The position numbers and the translations under genes are program-made. Of a DNA stretch of 64,000 bases, positions 35,284 to 43,879 are shown one piece after another (the first letter of the stretch is position 1; each line of letters begins with the position of its first letter). The DNA comes from Paenibacillus terrigena DSM 21567. Lineage in GTDB: Bacteria > Bacillota > Bacilli > Paenibacillales > Paenibacillaceae. Location: positions 1 to 64,000 of the forward strand of contig NZ_KB895423.1 of assembly GCF_000374845.1 (NCBI RefSeq). Direction: 5' to 3'. The notes beneath the pieces are model-generated. The model made no database searches. It was not told where the DNA came from and saw nothing but the letters and a program-made list of their open reading frames with translations.

Positions 35284-35979
35284 ATGAGAGTTTTAGTTGT
35301 TGAGGATGAAATGTCCTTGCAAAAAGCTTTGTGCAATGGGTTGAAAAAATATGGTTATGCTGTTGATCCGGCAAACGATGGCAAGCAAGCTTTGGAGCTT
35401 ATCGATATATATCCCTATGATCTGGTTGTGCTCGACCTGAATCTACCTAAAATGAACGGAATGGATGTTCTCAAAGAAGTTCGAAAAACGAATAAGGGGC
35501 TTCGGGTGTTGATTTTATCCGCAAGAGCGGAAGTCGAGGACAAAATTTCAGGGCTTGATGCCGGCGCAAATGATTATCTGTCAAAACCCTTTCATTTCAA
35601 AGAGCTTGAGGCCCGTATCCGCGCATTGCTCCGCCGGGAGTTTATTCAAAAGGATTCTGTCCATACGCATGAAAATGTTAAGCTCAATACCGCTCTGAAG
35701 TGTGTTACTGTGAATGAACAAAAGGTTGAGTTGACAAAGAAGGAATACTCCATACTTGAATACCTCTTTATGAATAAAGACCGAATCGTGAGCGCCGAAG
35801 AGCTGATTGAGCATGTTTGGGACAGCGAGGCGGATTTGTTCTCCAACTCTTTCAAGGTACATATCAATTCCTTGAAAAAGAAACTGGCAAAATATATCGG
35901 GGATAAGGAACTGATTAACAACACGAGAGGGCTTGGATATTTCATCACAAAGGAGTTTGCTGATGATACTACTACATAA
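35284..35979 (+). CDS. OmpR-family response regulator
   Basis: 231 residues: receiver domain (VVEDEMS, phosphoacceptor Asp in LVVLDLNLPKMNG, LSARAE, KPF) and winged helix (KVELTKKEYSILEYLF...SFKVHINSLKKKLAKY...INNTRGLGYFI). ATG 35284 follows GGAGG; the upstream start at 35254 lacks a ribosome site. It overlaps the kinase gene by 17 bases. The pair is followed by a permease gene, the usual context for an export system under two-component control. Confidence 0.9.
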   Translation: MRVLVVEDEMSLQKALCNGLKKYGYAVDPANDGKQALELIDIYPYDLVVLDLNLPKMNGMDVLKEVRKTNKGLRVLILSARAEVEDKISGLDAGANDYLSKPFHFKELEARIRALLRREFIQKDSVHTHENVKLNTALKCVTVNEQKVELTKKEYSILEYLFMNKDRIVSAEELIEHVWDSEADLFSNSFKVHINSLKKKLAKYIGDKELINNTRGLGYFITKEFADDTTT

Positions 35980-37075
35980 GTTCCCCCTGCGGTTAAGGCT
36001 TACCATTTTGACTACGGTTGTTCTGACAACCATCTGTGTACTGCTGACCGCTTCATCTGTTTTTACGGCGCAAAAAATGTACTCGGTACCTGCTGAAGAC
36101 TATAATTTCAATACTTCACCGTCGAATCTATCTAAGGAGCCACCCGCAACTGATAGAATAAACAATAATTTCACTTACGCCAGCGTCGTTTATATGTTCA
36201 TTATGATCGTTTTAGGTACGGCCGCCTCTTATTTCGTCACCGGAAAGACGTTAAAACCGGTCGCCGAACTAACCAAGCGTATTGAAACTATTGACGAAAA
36301 CAAGTTGTTCCAGCGCCTTGAAGGTTTTGACACGAATGACGAAGTCGCAAGGCTCGCAGCGTCCTTTAACCATATGATTTTGAAATTGGAGAAATCATTT
36401 AATCATCAAAAACAATTTGCGGCAAATGCCGCCCATGAGCTAAAAACGCCACTTGCCGGTATTATTGCGAATATTGAGGTGTTACAACTGGATAAAAATC
36501 CTTCTGTTCAGGAATATAAAGAGGTTTTGGACGATACCCTTACAAACGCCCAGCGGCTGAGTACCCTGGTATATGATTTGCTGAAGATGAATAACGCCAT
36601 TAATGCTGATATCTGTGAAAGTTTTGATGCGAAAGATATGTTTGAAGATATTATTCTGGCATTATCGGAAAACAGCAAAGTTAAAAATGTCCGCATAAAA
36701 ACCAATATCTCAGATATTATGCTATTCGGTGAAAAAATGCTTTTGCAAAGGGCTTTCTTGAATCTTGTTCAGAACGCCGTGAAATACAATAAATTGAATG
36801 AAGAAGTTGTGGTTACGGCCGCCCAGAATGATGATTTTGTGACTGTCAATATCAAGGATAACGGCATAGGCATTCCTGAGGAGGAATTGGAAAATATCTT
36901 CGAGCCATTCTATAGAATTGACGCCTCACGTTCTAGGGAATTGGGAGGCAGTGGGCTTGGGCTTTCCATCGCAAAAACCATCATAGAAAAGCACAACGGA
37001 GAAATCTTATTTGAGAGTGAAATGGATGTTTTTACAAAAGTAACAGTTATACTGCCAAAATTAACCGTCATTTAA
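35963..37075 (+). CDS. Sensor histidine kinase
   Basis: 370 residues: first membrane segment near residues 11-34, a short extracellular loop of about 45 residues, second membrane segment, HAMP, HisKA (NAAHELKTPLAGIIANIEVL) and HATPase (NLVQNAVKYN, DNGIGIP, GGSGLGLSIAKTI). AGGAG lies eight bases before ATG 35963. The very short sensor loop is typical of kinases that sense membrane stress or rely on a transporter partner. It is coupled to the regulator upstream; the permease gene starts 66 bases downstream. Confidence 0.9.
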   Translation: MILLHKFPLRLRLTILTTVVLTTICVLLTASSVFTAQKMYSVPAEDYNFNTSPSNLSKEPPATDRINNNFTYASVVYMFIMIVLGTAASYFVTGKTLKPVAELTKRIETIDENKLFQRLEGFDTNDEVARLAASFNHMILKLEKSFNHQKQFAANAAHELKTPLAGIIANIEVLQLDKNPSVQEYKEVLDDTLTNAQRLSTLVYDLLKMNNAINADICESFDAKDMFEDIILALSENSKVKNVRIKTNISDIMLFGEKMLLQRAFLNLVQNAVKYNKLNEEVVVTAAQNDDFVTVNIKDNGIGIPEEELENIFEPFYRIDASRSRELGGSGLGLSIAKTIIEKHNGEILFESEMDVFTKVTVILPKLTVI

Positions 37076-37141
37076 CCTTGCCTAAGTTATCGTGAGTATC
37101 AAGGTTATCGGTACAGGATAGCCGGTTAAGGAGGCAAAGCG

Positions 37142-38683
37142 ATGACTTTTAAACAGACAATAAACACAGAGGCCGATGGCTTCGCGAAATTGCTGCGCGC
37201 AGAGTGGATTAATTTCCTAAAAAACCGCGGCTTGATGATCGGAATTGTAAGCGCGGTTCTACTCATCATGCTACCCGGTCTGTTCATCTCTGTCACCAGT
37301 TCGAACGGAGGTGGCTCTCCCCCTATTCTGGTGGGGCCGGATGGCGAAGCGGTGACCGATAAGTTCTACTTTGTGCATAAGCCGCTGACGGGAGACGGCA
37401 GTATCACGGTCCGGCTGACCTCGATGACGGGCCGGATCAAGGAACCTCCACCTAGTGGCACGATCGGGCCTGGCCCCAATCCCGTACCAGGGATGGTACC
37501 ATGGGCGAAGGCCGGTATCATGATCAAGGACGGTGTTCGCCAGGGTGCGCCGTATGTGGCGGTAATGGTCACCGCCGAGCATGGTGTGCACATGCAGCAC
37601 AACTTCACCCACGACACGGCTAGTCGGCCGGGTGGCGTTTCGGAGAACTCTCCCCGCTGGCTGCGGCTCACCCGCGAGGGGGATATGCTGATCGGCTACG
37701 AGTCCTTTGATGGCAAGCAGTGGATCAAGATCGACACGGTTCAGATGGATCTGCCGGACATAGTGCAGATCGGAATGTTTGCTGCTTCCCCCGGTGACCT
37801 CAGGTTCGACGGTGTCGGGTATGCGGCCCGCTTTAGTGAGGTCACTGCCGTCTTCGACCAGGTCAACCTACAAGGCCCATGGAGCCGTGACGATGTGGGT
37901 GTCGACATGGAACCCGATGGGAAGACGCCGCATCACCCAGGCGGGGTGGAGGAGTCTGGTAGTCGGTTCACAGTAACGGGAGTTGGTGACATCGCGCCGC
38001 AAACTGGAACTAATGGTAACTGGCGTATTGAGCAATTCCTTATTGGTGTGTTATTCGGGCTGATAGCAGTGATTATTGTGGCGGTGCTGTTTGTCATCAC
38101 CGAAAATCGACGAGGCTTGACTCGCAACACTCAACCTGCGAGTACACGGCAAGACCGGGTGCTGGCAGCGAAGGCTATTGTGCTGGGTACCATCACGTTT
38201 GTTGTCGGGCTGGCTGCCGTTATAGTTACAGTTCCACTATGCAGGCAAATCCTGCTCTCAAACGGAATTCAAATACTTCCTGTAACTCTGTTTACCGAGT
38301 TGCGTGTAATACTTGGTACCGCTGCACTCCTCGCCGTAGTTGCTATTTTTTCACTCGCCCTCGCTGCCTTATTCCGGCGTAGGATCGTGGCGGTGATTGC
38401 CAGTATTGCGGTAGTCGTCCTCCCCTACATCCTTGCAAACGTTCTGCTCCCGGGCGCATCACAGTGGCTGTTAAAACTCACCCCAGCTGCTGGTTTCGCG
38501 ATCCAGCAGAGCTTAACGGAGTACCCACAGGTAATCGGCGCCTATGTACCGCAGATGGGATATTACCCGTTGACACCATGGGCTGGCTTTGCTGTGCTTT
38601 GCGGTTACACTGCGCTGGCTTTCGGTCTGGCCGTCTTCATGCTACAACGTGAACAGATGAGGCAGGTTTTCTCAAGGATATAA
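37142..38683 (+). CDS. ABC-2-like permease with embedded lectin-like extracellular domain
   Basis: 513 residues. One membrane segment (about 33-51) is followed by a large outside domain (residues 60-295) with concanavalin-like strands (KFYFVHKPLTGDGSITVRLTS, WAKAGIMIKDG, PRWLRLTREGDMLIGYES) and then five membrane segments. The architecture is one I know mainly from actinobacterial ABC permeases. Bases 37290-38000 are visibly richer in G+C than the flanks, with codons ending in G or C. AGGAGG precedes the ATG. The expected ATPase partner is not next to it. Likely acquired by transfer; the role is unknown, probably export controlled by the kinase pair upstream. Confidence 0.72.
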   Translation: MTFKQTINTEADGFAKLLRAEWINFLKNRGLMIGIVSAVLLIMLPGLFISVTSSNGGGSPPILVGPDGEAVTDKFYFVHKPLTGDGSITVRLTSMTGRIKEPPPSGTIGPGPNPVPGMVPWAKAGIMIKDGVRQGAPYVAVMVTAEHGVHMQHNFTHDTASRPGGVSENSPRWLRLTREGDMLIGYESFDGKQWIKIDTVQMDLPDIVQIGMFAASPGDLRFDGVGYAARFSEVTAVFDQVNLQGPWSRDDVGVDMEPDGKTPHHPGGVEESGSRFTVTGVGDIAPQTGTNGNWRIEQFLIGVLFGLIAVIIVAVLFVITENRRGLTRNTQPASTRQDRVLAAKAIVLGTITFVVGLAAVIVTVPLCRQILLSNGIQILPVTLFTELRVILGTAALLAVVAIFSLALAALFRRRIVAVIASIAVVVLPYILANVLLPGASQWLLKLTPAAGFAIQQSLTEYPQVIGAYVPQMGYYPLTPWAGFAVLCGYTALAFGLAVFMLQREQMRQVFSRI

Positions 38684-38759
38684 AGAATATGTCAGGGTCT
38701 AAATGAGGATATCTTGTACAGTCAACCTTTGGACTGGATAGCTAGCAGAAACAATACAG

Positions 38760-38798
38760 AAGCCGGAACTCCTTAGCGTACGGAAATTCCGGCTTTTT
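38760..38798 (+). terminator. Terminator after the permease gene
   Basis: AAGCCGGAA / TTCCGGCTT arms followed by TTTCC. The rest of 38800-39000 has the repeated word CTTAGCGTACG twice and an A+T-rich leader before metN; no SAM riboswitch or T-box fold is visible. Confidence 0.72.
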
Positions 38799-39000
38799 CC
38801 TTATAATTGCTTAGCGTACGTTTTCCGCGTTTTGTTAGCGGGACCCCTCAAAGAGAAAACTGTTAGGACAATGCCTTAACATGGTGGCAGGATCCTATTA
38901 AAAAATTTTAGTTTCAATTCCGAGTATTCTGATGTACAATGACTGATATAAAAATTATTGGAGATTTCGTACATAGAAGTTTTAGGAAGGGTTGGGCATC

Positions 39001-40068
39001 ATGATCTCTTTATCGAATATTAACGTGACATTTGAATCTAGTTCTCAGACAGTGCCAGCCGTTCAGGATGTCGATCTGCAGGTTGATGCCGGCGACGTAT
39101 ATGGCATAGTAGGCTACAGCGGGGCAGGGAAGAGTACACTGGTTCGCGTCATTAACCTGTTGCAACGACCTACATCAGGAAACGTTGAAGTGAACGGCCA
39201 GGATTTACTGGCCTTGCTCCCTAAAGAGCTGCGCGCCGCCAGGAAGAAGATCGGTATGATCTTCCAACATTTTAACCTCATGAATTCCAGAACGATCTAT
39301 GATAATGTGGATTACCCTCTAAAAAGCTCCAAGCTATCCAAGCGTGAAAGAGCCCAGAAGGTCAATGACTTGCTCGAGCTGGTAGGTTTATCGGAGAAAC
39401 GGAATGCATACCCCTCTCAATTGTCAGGTGGGCAGAAGCAGCGGGTAGCCATTGCAAGAGCGCTGGCGAATGATCCAGAAATTCTATTATGTGACGAAGC
39501 GACCAGTGCGCTGGATCCCAAAACAACGTTATCCATCCTGAAATTATTGAAGAAGTTGAATCAAGACCTCGGCCTGACGATTGTGATTATTACGCATGAA
39601 ATGCAGGTGGTGAAAGAAATATGCAATAAGGTTGCCGTGATGGAAGCCGGTCGTATCATTGAACAGGGCGATATCGTCTCCATCTTCAGCAGTCCGCAAA
39701 ATGCGCTAACCCGTGATTTCATCAATACGGCGACACATGTAGAGCAGACGCTGGAGAAGCTCGCGCTCCATCCGTCATTGGTTCATCTGAAGGACAACGA
39801 TATCTTGTGCAAGATTTCTTATGTTGGCGATAGTACAAGCGAGCCGGTCATTTCGGCGCTTACCGCCCGATATCGCGTGACCACCAATCTGATATTCGCG
39901 AATGTGGAAATCTTGCAACAGACGCCGATCGGCAATCTGATCGTTGTCATGTCGGGCGCCGCCAGCGATCTGGAAGCAGCGCTGCAGTATTTGCAATCCA
40001 TTCAGGTGGCGGTTGAAATGATCGACTCCCGTTATTTGCAGAACAGTAAAGTAGGTGATCCGGTATGA
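39001..40068 (+). CDS. metN: Methionine ABC transporter ATP-binding protein MetN
   Basis: 355 residues: an ATPase domain (Walker [10 protein letters not shown], signature [15 protein letters not shown], Walker [13 protein letters not shown]) followed by the C-terminal NIL domain (about residues 270-345) that binds methionine to shut the pump. This is the MetN type. ATG 39001 is taken as start, with GGAAGG upstream; a TTG at 38992 adds three residues. It opens an operon metN-metI-luxS-SDR-metQ-mtnN. Confidence 0.92.
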   Translation: MISLSNINVTFESSSQTVPAVQDVDLQVDAGDVYGIVGYSGAGKSTLVRVINLLQRPTSGNVEVNGQDLLALLPKELRAARKKIGMIFQHFNLMNSRTIYDNVDYPLKSSKLSKRERAQKVNDLLELVGLSEKRNAYPSQLSGGQKQRVAIARALANDPEILLCDEATSALDPKTTLSILKLLKKLNQDLGLTIVIITHEMQVVKEICNKVAVMEAGRIIEQGDIVSIFSSPQNALTRDFINTATHVEQTLEKLALHPSLVHLKDNDILCKISYVGDSTSEPVISALTARYRVTTNLIFANVEILQQTPIGNLIVVMSGAASDLEAALQYLQSIQVAVEMIDSRYLQNSKVGDPV

Positions 40069-40745
40069 GCGAATTTTTCATGACATATTTCCCGAATATA
40101 TGGAGTTCAAGAGAGGATATCCTCTTGAGCACCTATGAGACGATTTATATGGTGGCTGTGACCTCGTTATTTTCCGTGCTATTCGGCATTTTGTTTGGAG
40201 TTACCTTGGTTGTGGTAGATAAGGGAGGTATTCTGGAGAATAGGCCGATCTATAGTGTCGTGGAAAAAATCATTAACTTGTTCCGATCCATTCCGTTTAT
40301 TATTCTCATCGCCGTTGTCGTTCCTCTTACCCGTCTTATCGTTGGGACATCGATCGGCATGCATGCCGCTATCGTGCCTTTGGTCATCGGAATCGTACCT
40401 TTCTATGCTAGACAGATACAAAATGCGCTGGTAGAAGTGGATCCAGGGATTATTGAAGCGGCGCAATCCATGGGGTCGGGGCCGATTGAGATTATTTTCC
40501 GAGTCTATCTCAAGGAGGGCTTGGCAGGGATTATCCGCGCATCTTCGGTTACGATCATTAACCTGATCGGACTGACGACAATGGCGGGTGCCATTGGCTC
40601 CGGAGGATTAGGCAGTCTGGCGATAAATAAGGGGTATAACCGATTCCAGACGGATGTCACACTTGTAGCAACGATTTTGATCCTGATTCTGGTGTTTGTG
40701 TGCCAATTCATCGGTGATTATTTCACCAAGAAGACAATGCGTTAA
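40065..40745 (+). CDS. metI: Methionine ABC transporter permease MetI
   Basis: 226 residues with five to six membrane segments and the inner-membrane permease signature [26 protein letters not shown]. The ATG overlaps the metN stop (ATGA). Partner of MetN and the lipoprotein MetQ further down the operon. Confidence 0.92.
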   Translation: MSEFFMTYFPNIWSSREDILLSTYETIYMVAVTSLFSVLFGILFGVTLVVVDKGGILENRPIYSVVEKIINLFRSIPFIILIAVVVPLTRLIVGTSIGMHAAIVPLVIGIVPFYARQIQNALVEVDPGIIEAAQSMGSGPIEIIFRVYLKEGLAGIIRASSVTIINLIGLTTMAGAIGSGGLGSLAINKGYNRFQTDVTLVATILILILVFVCQFIGDYFTKKTMR

Positions 40746-40835
40746 CATCAGACTTGTAACGGTTAATACAGTATGCTGCCTTCGAGTACGTGCTGAATTA
40801 AATATACAATACTATACAAAAAGGACTGAAGAACA

Positions 40836-41297
40836 ATGGCAAAAGTAGAAAGTTTTCAATTGGACCATACGATCGTAAAGGCACCTTATGTCAGAGCGGC
40901 AGGGGTCGAGCATGACGAGAAAGGCAGCACCGTGCAAAAATACGACCTGCGCTTCCTGCAACCGAATCAAGATGCGATACCGACAGCTGCGCTTCATACG
41001 CTTGAACATCTGTTGGCTACATATATGAGGGATGAGATTCCAGGCATCATCGATATTTCGCCTATGGGATGCAGAACGGGATATTATCTAATTCTCTGGA
41101 ATGAACGTGATCCGGAAGAGATCGCATCCGCACTAGAGAGAACGTTGAAGCGCATACTCGAAACGACAGTGGTTCCAGCGGTATCCGCGCTAGAATGCGG
41201 CAATTACAAGGATCATTCGCTATTTTCGGCTCAAGAATACGCGAAGATTGTACTCGATGCCGGCATTAGCAGAGACCCATTTGAGAGAGTCATGTAA
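40836..41297 (+). CDS. luxS: S-ribosylhomocysteine lyase LuxS
   Basis: 153 residues, the normal LuxS length. Metal ligands are HTLEH (residues 54-58) and the Cys in SALECGNYKDHS; the catalytic Cys is in MGCRTGYYL. LuxS splits S-ribosylhomocysteine into homocysteine and the autoinducer-2 precursor DPD. It takes the product of MtnN, encoded at the end of the same operon, so the two steps of methyl-cycle recycling are linked here with methionine uptake. AAAGGACTGAAG precedes the ATG. Confidence 0.95.
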   Translation: MAKVESFQLDHTIVKAPYVRAAGVEHDEKGSTVQKYDLRFLQPNQDAIPTAALHTLEHLLATYMRDEIPGIIDISPMGCRTGYYLILWNERDPEEIASALERTLKRILETTVVPAVSALECGNYKDHSLFSAQEYAKIVLDAGISRDPFERVM

Positions 41298-41303
41298 TAG
41301 ACG

Positions 41304-42074
41304 ATGATTACGCTGGATTTATCGCATCTAACGGCGGTTGTCACTGGCGGTAATTCAGGCATCGGACAAGGTATCGTGCAAATATTGCTGCAGAGTGGGG
41401 CCAAGGTGATCTCTGCCGATCTCGTCTATACAGATGATTATAAGGATATCGACGGGCGCTTGTCCGAGAGCAGACTGGATTTGTCCCGATCAGAAGATAT
41501 CTATCGCTGGTCAGATCTCATCCTTGAGGGGTCAGGTGTTCCGGATATCGTCGTGAATTGCGCCGGCATTTCTACGATGGATTATGTGATAGACAGCAAG
41601 CTGGAAGATTGGGAAAAGGTATTTTCTATCAATTCAACCGGGCTCTATCTGGTATCTAAAATATTTGCGAAAGCAATGGTCGAGGCCGGGAAGCCTGGGA
41701 GAATCATACAGATGGCTTCACAAGCCGGAAAGAACGGTTATCGGGCTATGGGCGGATATTGCGCGTCCAAGCATGCCGTTCTTGGATTAACGAAAGTCAT
41801 GGCGATTGAATTGGCGCGGCATAACATTCTGGTCAATGCGGTATGTCCAGGTATTGTGGAGACGCCGATGAAGCATCGAGAGCGTATTGAAGGTGGACTC
41901 ATCCGCGGAATGACCGCAGAAGAGATATACGCAGAGGATTGTTCTCAGGTTCCGCTAGGAAGGACCGCCGAGGTTCAGGACATTGCGAATGTCGTGTTGT
42001 TCCTGGCTAGTCCATTATCTTCCTATATGACAGGACAGTCCATTAATGTAACCGGTGGCATGACGATGCATTAG
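41304..42074 (+). CDS. Short-chain dehydrogenase/reductase in the methionine operon
   Basis: 256 residues, classical SDR: cofactor motif TGGNSGIGQG, NCAG, catalytic Ser in MASQAG and YCASK, then the PGIVETPM loop and C-terminal TGQSINVTGGM. The acid at the end of the second strand (SADLVY) suggests NAD(H). It begins six bases after luxS and ends 39 bases before metQ, so it is inside the operon. SDRs are not part of the standard S-ribosylhomocysteine route; a role on DPD or another sugar-derived ketone is only a guess. Confidence 0.85.
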   Translation: MITLDLSHLTAVVTGGNSGIGQGIVQILLQSGAKVISADLVYTDDYKDIDGRLSESRLDLSRSEDIYRWSDLILEGSGVPDIVVNCAGISTMDYVIDSKLEDWEKVFSINSTGLYLVSKIFAKAMVEAGKPGRIIQMASQAGKNGYRAMGGYCASKHAVLGLTKVMAIELARHNILVNAVCPGIVETPMKHRERIEGGLIRGMTAEEIYAEDCSQVPLGRTAEVQDIANVVLFLASPLSSYMTGQSINVTGGMTMH

Positions 42075-42113
42075 GGCAATGATTTTTTATTGAATCGAGG
42101 GGGGCGAAAGCAT

Positions 42114-42962
42114 ATGAATATAAAAAAATTATGGGGCGGATTAGCGCTTGGATTAACATTGACACTGGTGATTGCAGGCTGTGGAAGCAAATCATCGGGC
42201 GACGGCGAGAAAATCGTCATTGGTTCCATGGGCTCTGATGCCCAGATTTGGAAGCATATCGCGCAGTCTCAGGCGGCCAAGGATGCCAAGCTCAATATTG
42301 AAGTCAAGGAGATCGATGGGGGCGTCGTGACGAATAACGCTACCAAAGAGGGAGAGGTTGACGTGAACGCCTTCCAATCCTGGGGTTACTTGGTCAGCTA
42401 CAATAAAGAAAGCAATGCCAATCTTGTAGCGGTAGCGACCACGTATCTTGAGCCGATGGGGATTTATTCTCAGAAGATCAAGAATATCAATGATGTGCCG
42501 GACGGTGCACTCGTCGCTTTGGCAGATAATCCGGCAAATACAGCCAGAGGATTAAAACTGTTGCAAGCATCCGGACTCATCAAGTTAAAGGACGGTTTCA
42601 ATGAGGGAACAGGTTCGGTGAACGATATCGCTGAGAATCCCAAAAATCTAAAATTCAAGTTGATCGACGATACGACCGGGCCTCGAGTGATTCAAGATGT
42701 GGATCTAGTATTGATCGGTAATACGATCGCGATGGAAGGCGGACTGAACGTATTGAAGAACTCCTTATTCCATGAGGAAGTTTCTGTCGATACCAAAAGC
42801 AGCATCAACGTGCTTGTGACCAGCTCTGATAAAAAGGACAATCCTGGCATCTTGAAATTAGGCGAATTATATCATAACGAAGATACGCAAAAATATATCG
42901 AACAAGAATTCGGCGGCACGAAAGTACCAGTCAGTAAGCCGGTTTCATTCCTGGAAGAATAG
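42114..42962 (+). CDS. metQ: Methionine-binding lipoprotein MetQ
   Basis: 282 residues with lipobox VIAGC (Cys near residue 23) and the NlpA/MetQ fold: KIVIGSMGSDAQIWKHIAQS, DVNAFQSWGYL, ALADNPANTARGLKLLQ, and QDVDLVLIGNTIAMEGGL. ATG 42114 follows GAGGGGGG; the frame from 42090 has no role for its extra residues. It captures methionine for MetNI. Its place after luxS and the SDR rather than next to metI is unusual. Confidence 0.92.
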   Translation: MNIKKLWGGLALGLTLTLVIAGCGSKSSGDGEKIVIGSMGSDAQIWKHIAQSQAAKDAKLNIEVKEIDGGVVTNNATKEGEVDVNAFQSWGYLVSYNKESNANLVAVATTYLEPMGIYSQKIKNINDVPDGALVALADNPANTARGLKLLQASGLIKLKDGFNEGTGSVNDIAENPKNLKFKLIDDTTGPRVIQDVDLVLIGNTIAMEGGLNVLKNSLFHEEVSVDTKSSINVLVTSSDKKDNPGILKLGELYHNEDTQKYIEQEFGGTKVPVSKPVSFLEE

Positions 42963-42973
42963 CGAGGCATATT

Positions 42974-43690
42974 ATGAGAATTGCAATTATCACTGCCATG
43001 GAAGAGGAAATGGCTCCATTTCGTAGTGAATCACGAATTACGTCAAGATCGCAGGTGGGCAAGGTCATCGTTGAAGAAGCGATCTACCGGGATAGACCTC
43101 TGATTCTGGTAGAGAGCGGCATCGGCAAAGTCAATGCAGCCGTTGCGGTTACGCTGCTCATTGAACGGTATCAACCGGATTTGATCATCAATGCTGGATC
43201 ATCGGGTGCCTTTGCCGAAGGATTAAAGGTGGGTGACGTCGTTGTCGCTACACAGTACAGATATGGCGATGTCGATGCGACCTGCTTTGGATATGAGCAT
43301 GGTCAGGTTCCACAAATGCCGGCGAAATACGATCTGAACAGTGACTGGGTGGATGTAGCGAGACAAGCTGCTGCCGAAGCAGAGCTGCCGTATGCCCTAG
43401 ATTTCGGATTAGTACTGACGCTGGATTCCTTCATGAGTGAATCCGAGCGAGTGGAATGGATTAAATCGACTTTTCCTACCGTCAAGGTATCAGACATGGA
43501 AGGGCTCGCGATTGTACAAGCTGCTGCCCAATATGGCATTCCAGTGATAGCTGTCAAAGCAGTATCAGATATTACCGGCCATGGCGCAGATTCGGCCGAC
43601 AGCTTCGATAATAATCTAGATGACGTTGCGAAGCATGCCGCGCATTTTACAGAGTTGCTAGTTCAGCAGATCCAGTCGATCGCCGTGTAG
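42974..43690 (+). CDS. mtnN: 5'-methylthioadenosine/S-adenosylhomocysteine nucleosidase
   Basis: 238 residues of the Pfs/MtnN family: AIITAMEEEMAPF (Glu in active site), VESGIGKVNAAVAVTLLI, NAGSSGAF and catalytic Asp in VSDITGHGAD. It cleaves adenine from MTA and S-adenosylhomocysteine. Its product S-ribosylhomocysteine is the LuxS substrate. GAGG precedes the ATG and it starts 11 bases after metQ. Last gene of the operon; a terminator follows. Confidence 0.93.
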   Translation: MRIAIITAMEEEMAPFRSESRITSRSQVGKVIVEEAIYRDRPLILVESGIGKVNAAVAVTLLIERYQPDLIINAGSSGAFAEGLKVGDVVVATQYRYGDVDATCFGYEHGQVPQMPAKYDLNSDWVDVARQAAAEAELPYALDFGLVLTLDSFMSESERVEWIKSTFPTVKVSDMEGLAIVQAAAQYGIPVIAVKAVSDITGHGADSADSFDNNLDDVAKHAAHFTELLVQQIQSIAV

Positions 43691-43708
43691 CTATATAAAA
43701 TAATTCTG

Positions 43709-43756
43709 AACCGTAAGCGGTATGTCTTGATAAGACGTGCTGCTTGCGGTTTTTTG
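43709..43756 (+). terminator. Terminator of the methionine operon
   Basis: AACCGTAAGCGG pairs with CTGCTTGCGGTT (two wobble positions), then TTTT. Confidence 0.75.
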
Positions 43757-43769
43757 GCGAATAATCAAT

Positions 43770-43808
43770 TTGTAACTTAGCTACTTAAGTATTTACAATC
43801 GCTTTACT
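43770..43808 (+). promoter_or_regulatory. Candidate PhoP (PHO) box upstream of alkaline phosphatase
   Basis: TTTACA (43792-43797) and TTTACT (43803-43808) are direct repeats with 11-base period and a five-base spacer, the spacing of Bacillus PhoP boxes (TTAACA-like units). A further TTGTAA unit lies 22 bases upstream in phase. The downstream gene is a classic phosphate-starvation target. Confidence 0.45.
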
Positions 43809-43879
43809 CTCTGATGATATTCTCCTAATAATGGTATTCTATTATCATTTTAAAGCGTTAACTACTAAGGAGGGTATTT

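Noticed and set aside
37271-37671. Long minus-strand frames inside the permease gene
   Set aside because: They are by-products of the G+C-rich codon usage of the real plus-strand gene.
38800-39000. SAM riboswitch upstream of metN
   Set aside because: I could not find the conserved S-box stems or a terminator/antiterminator pair; only an A+T-rich leader.
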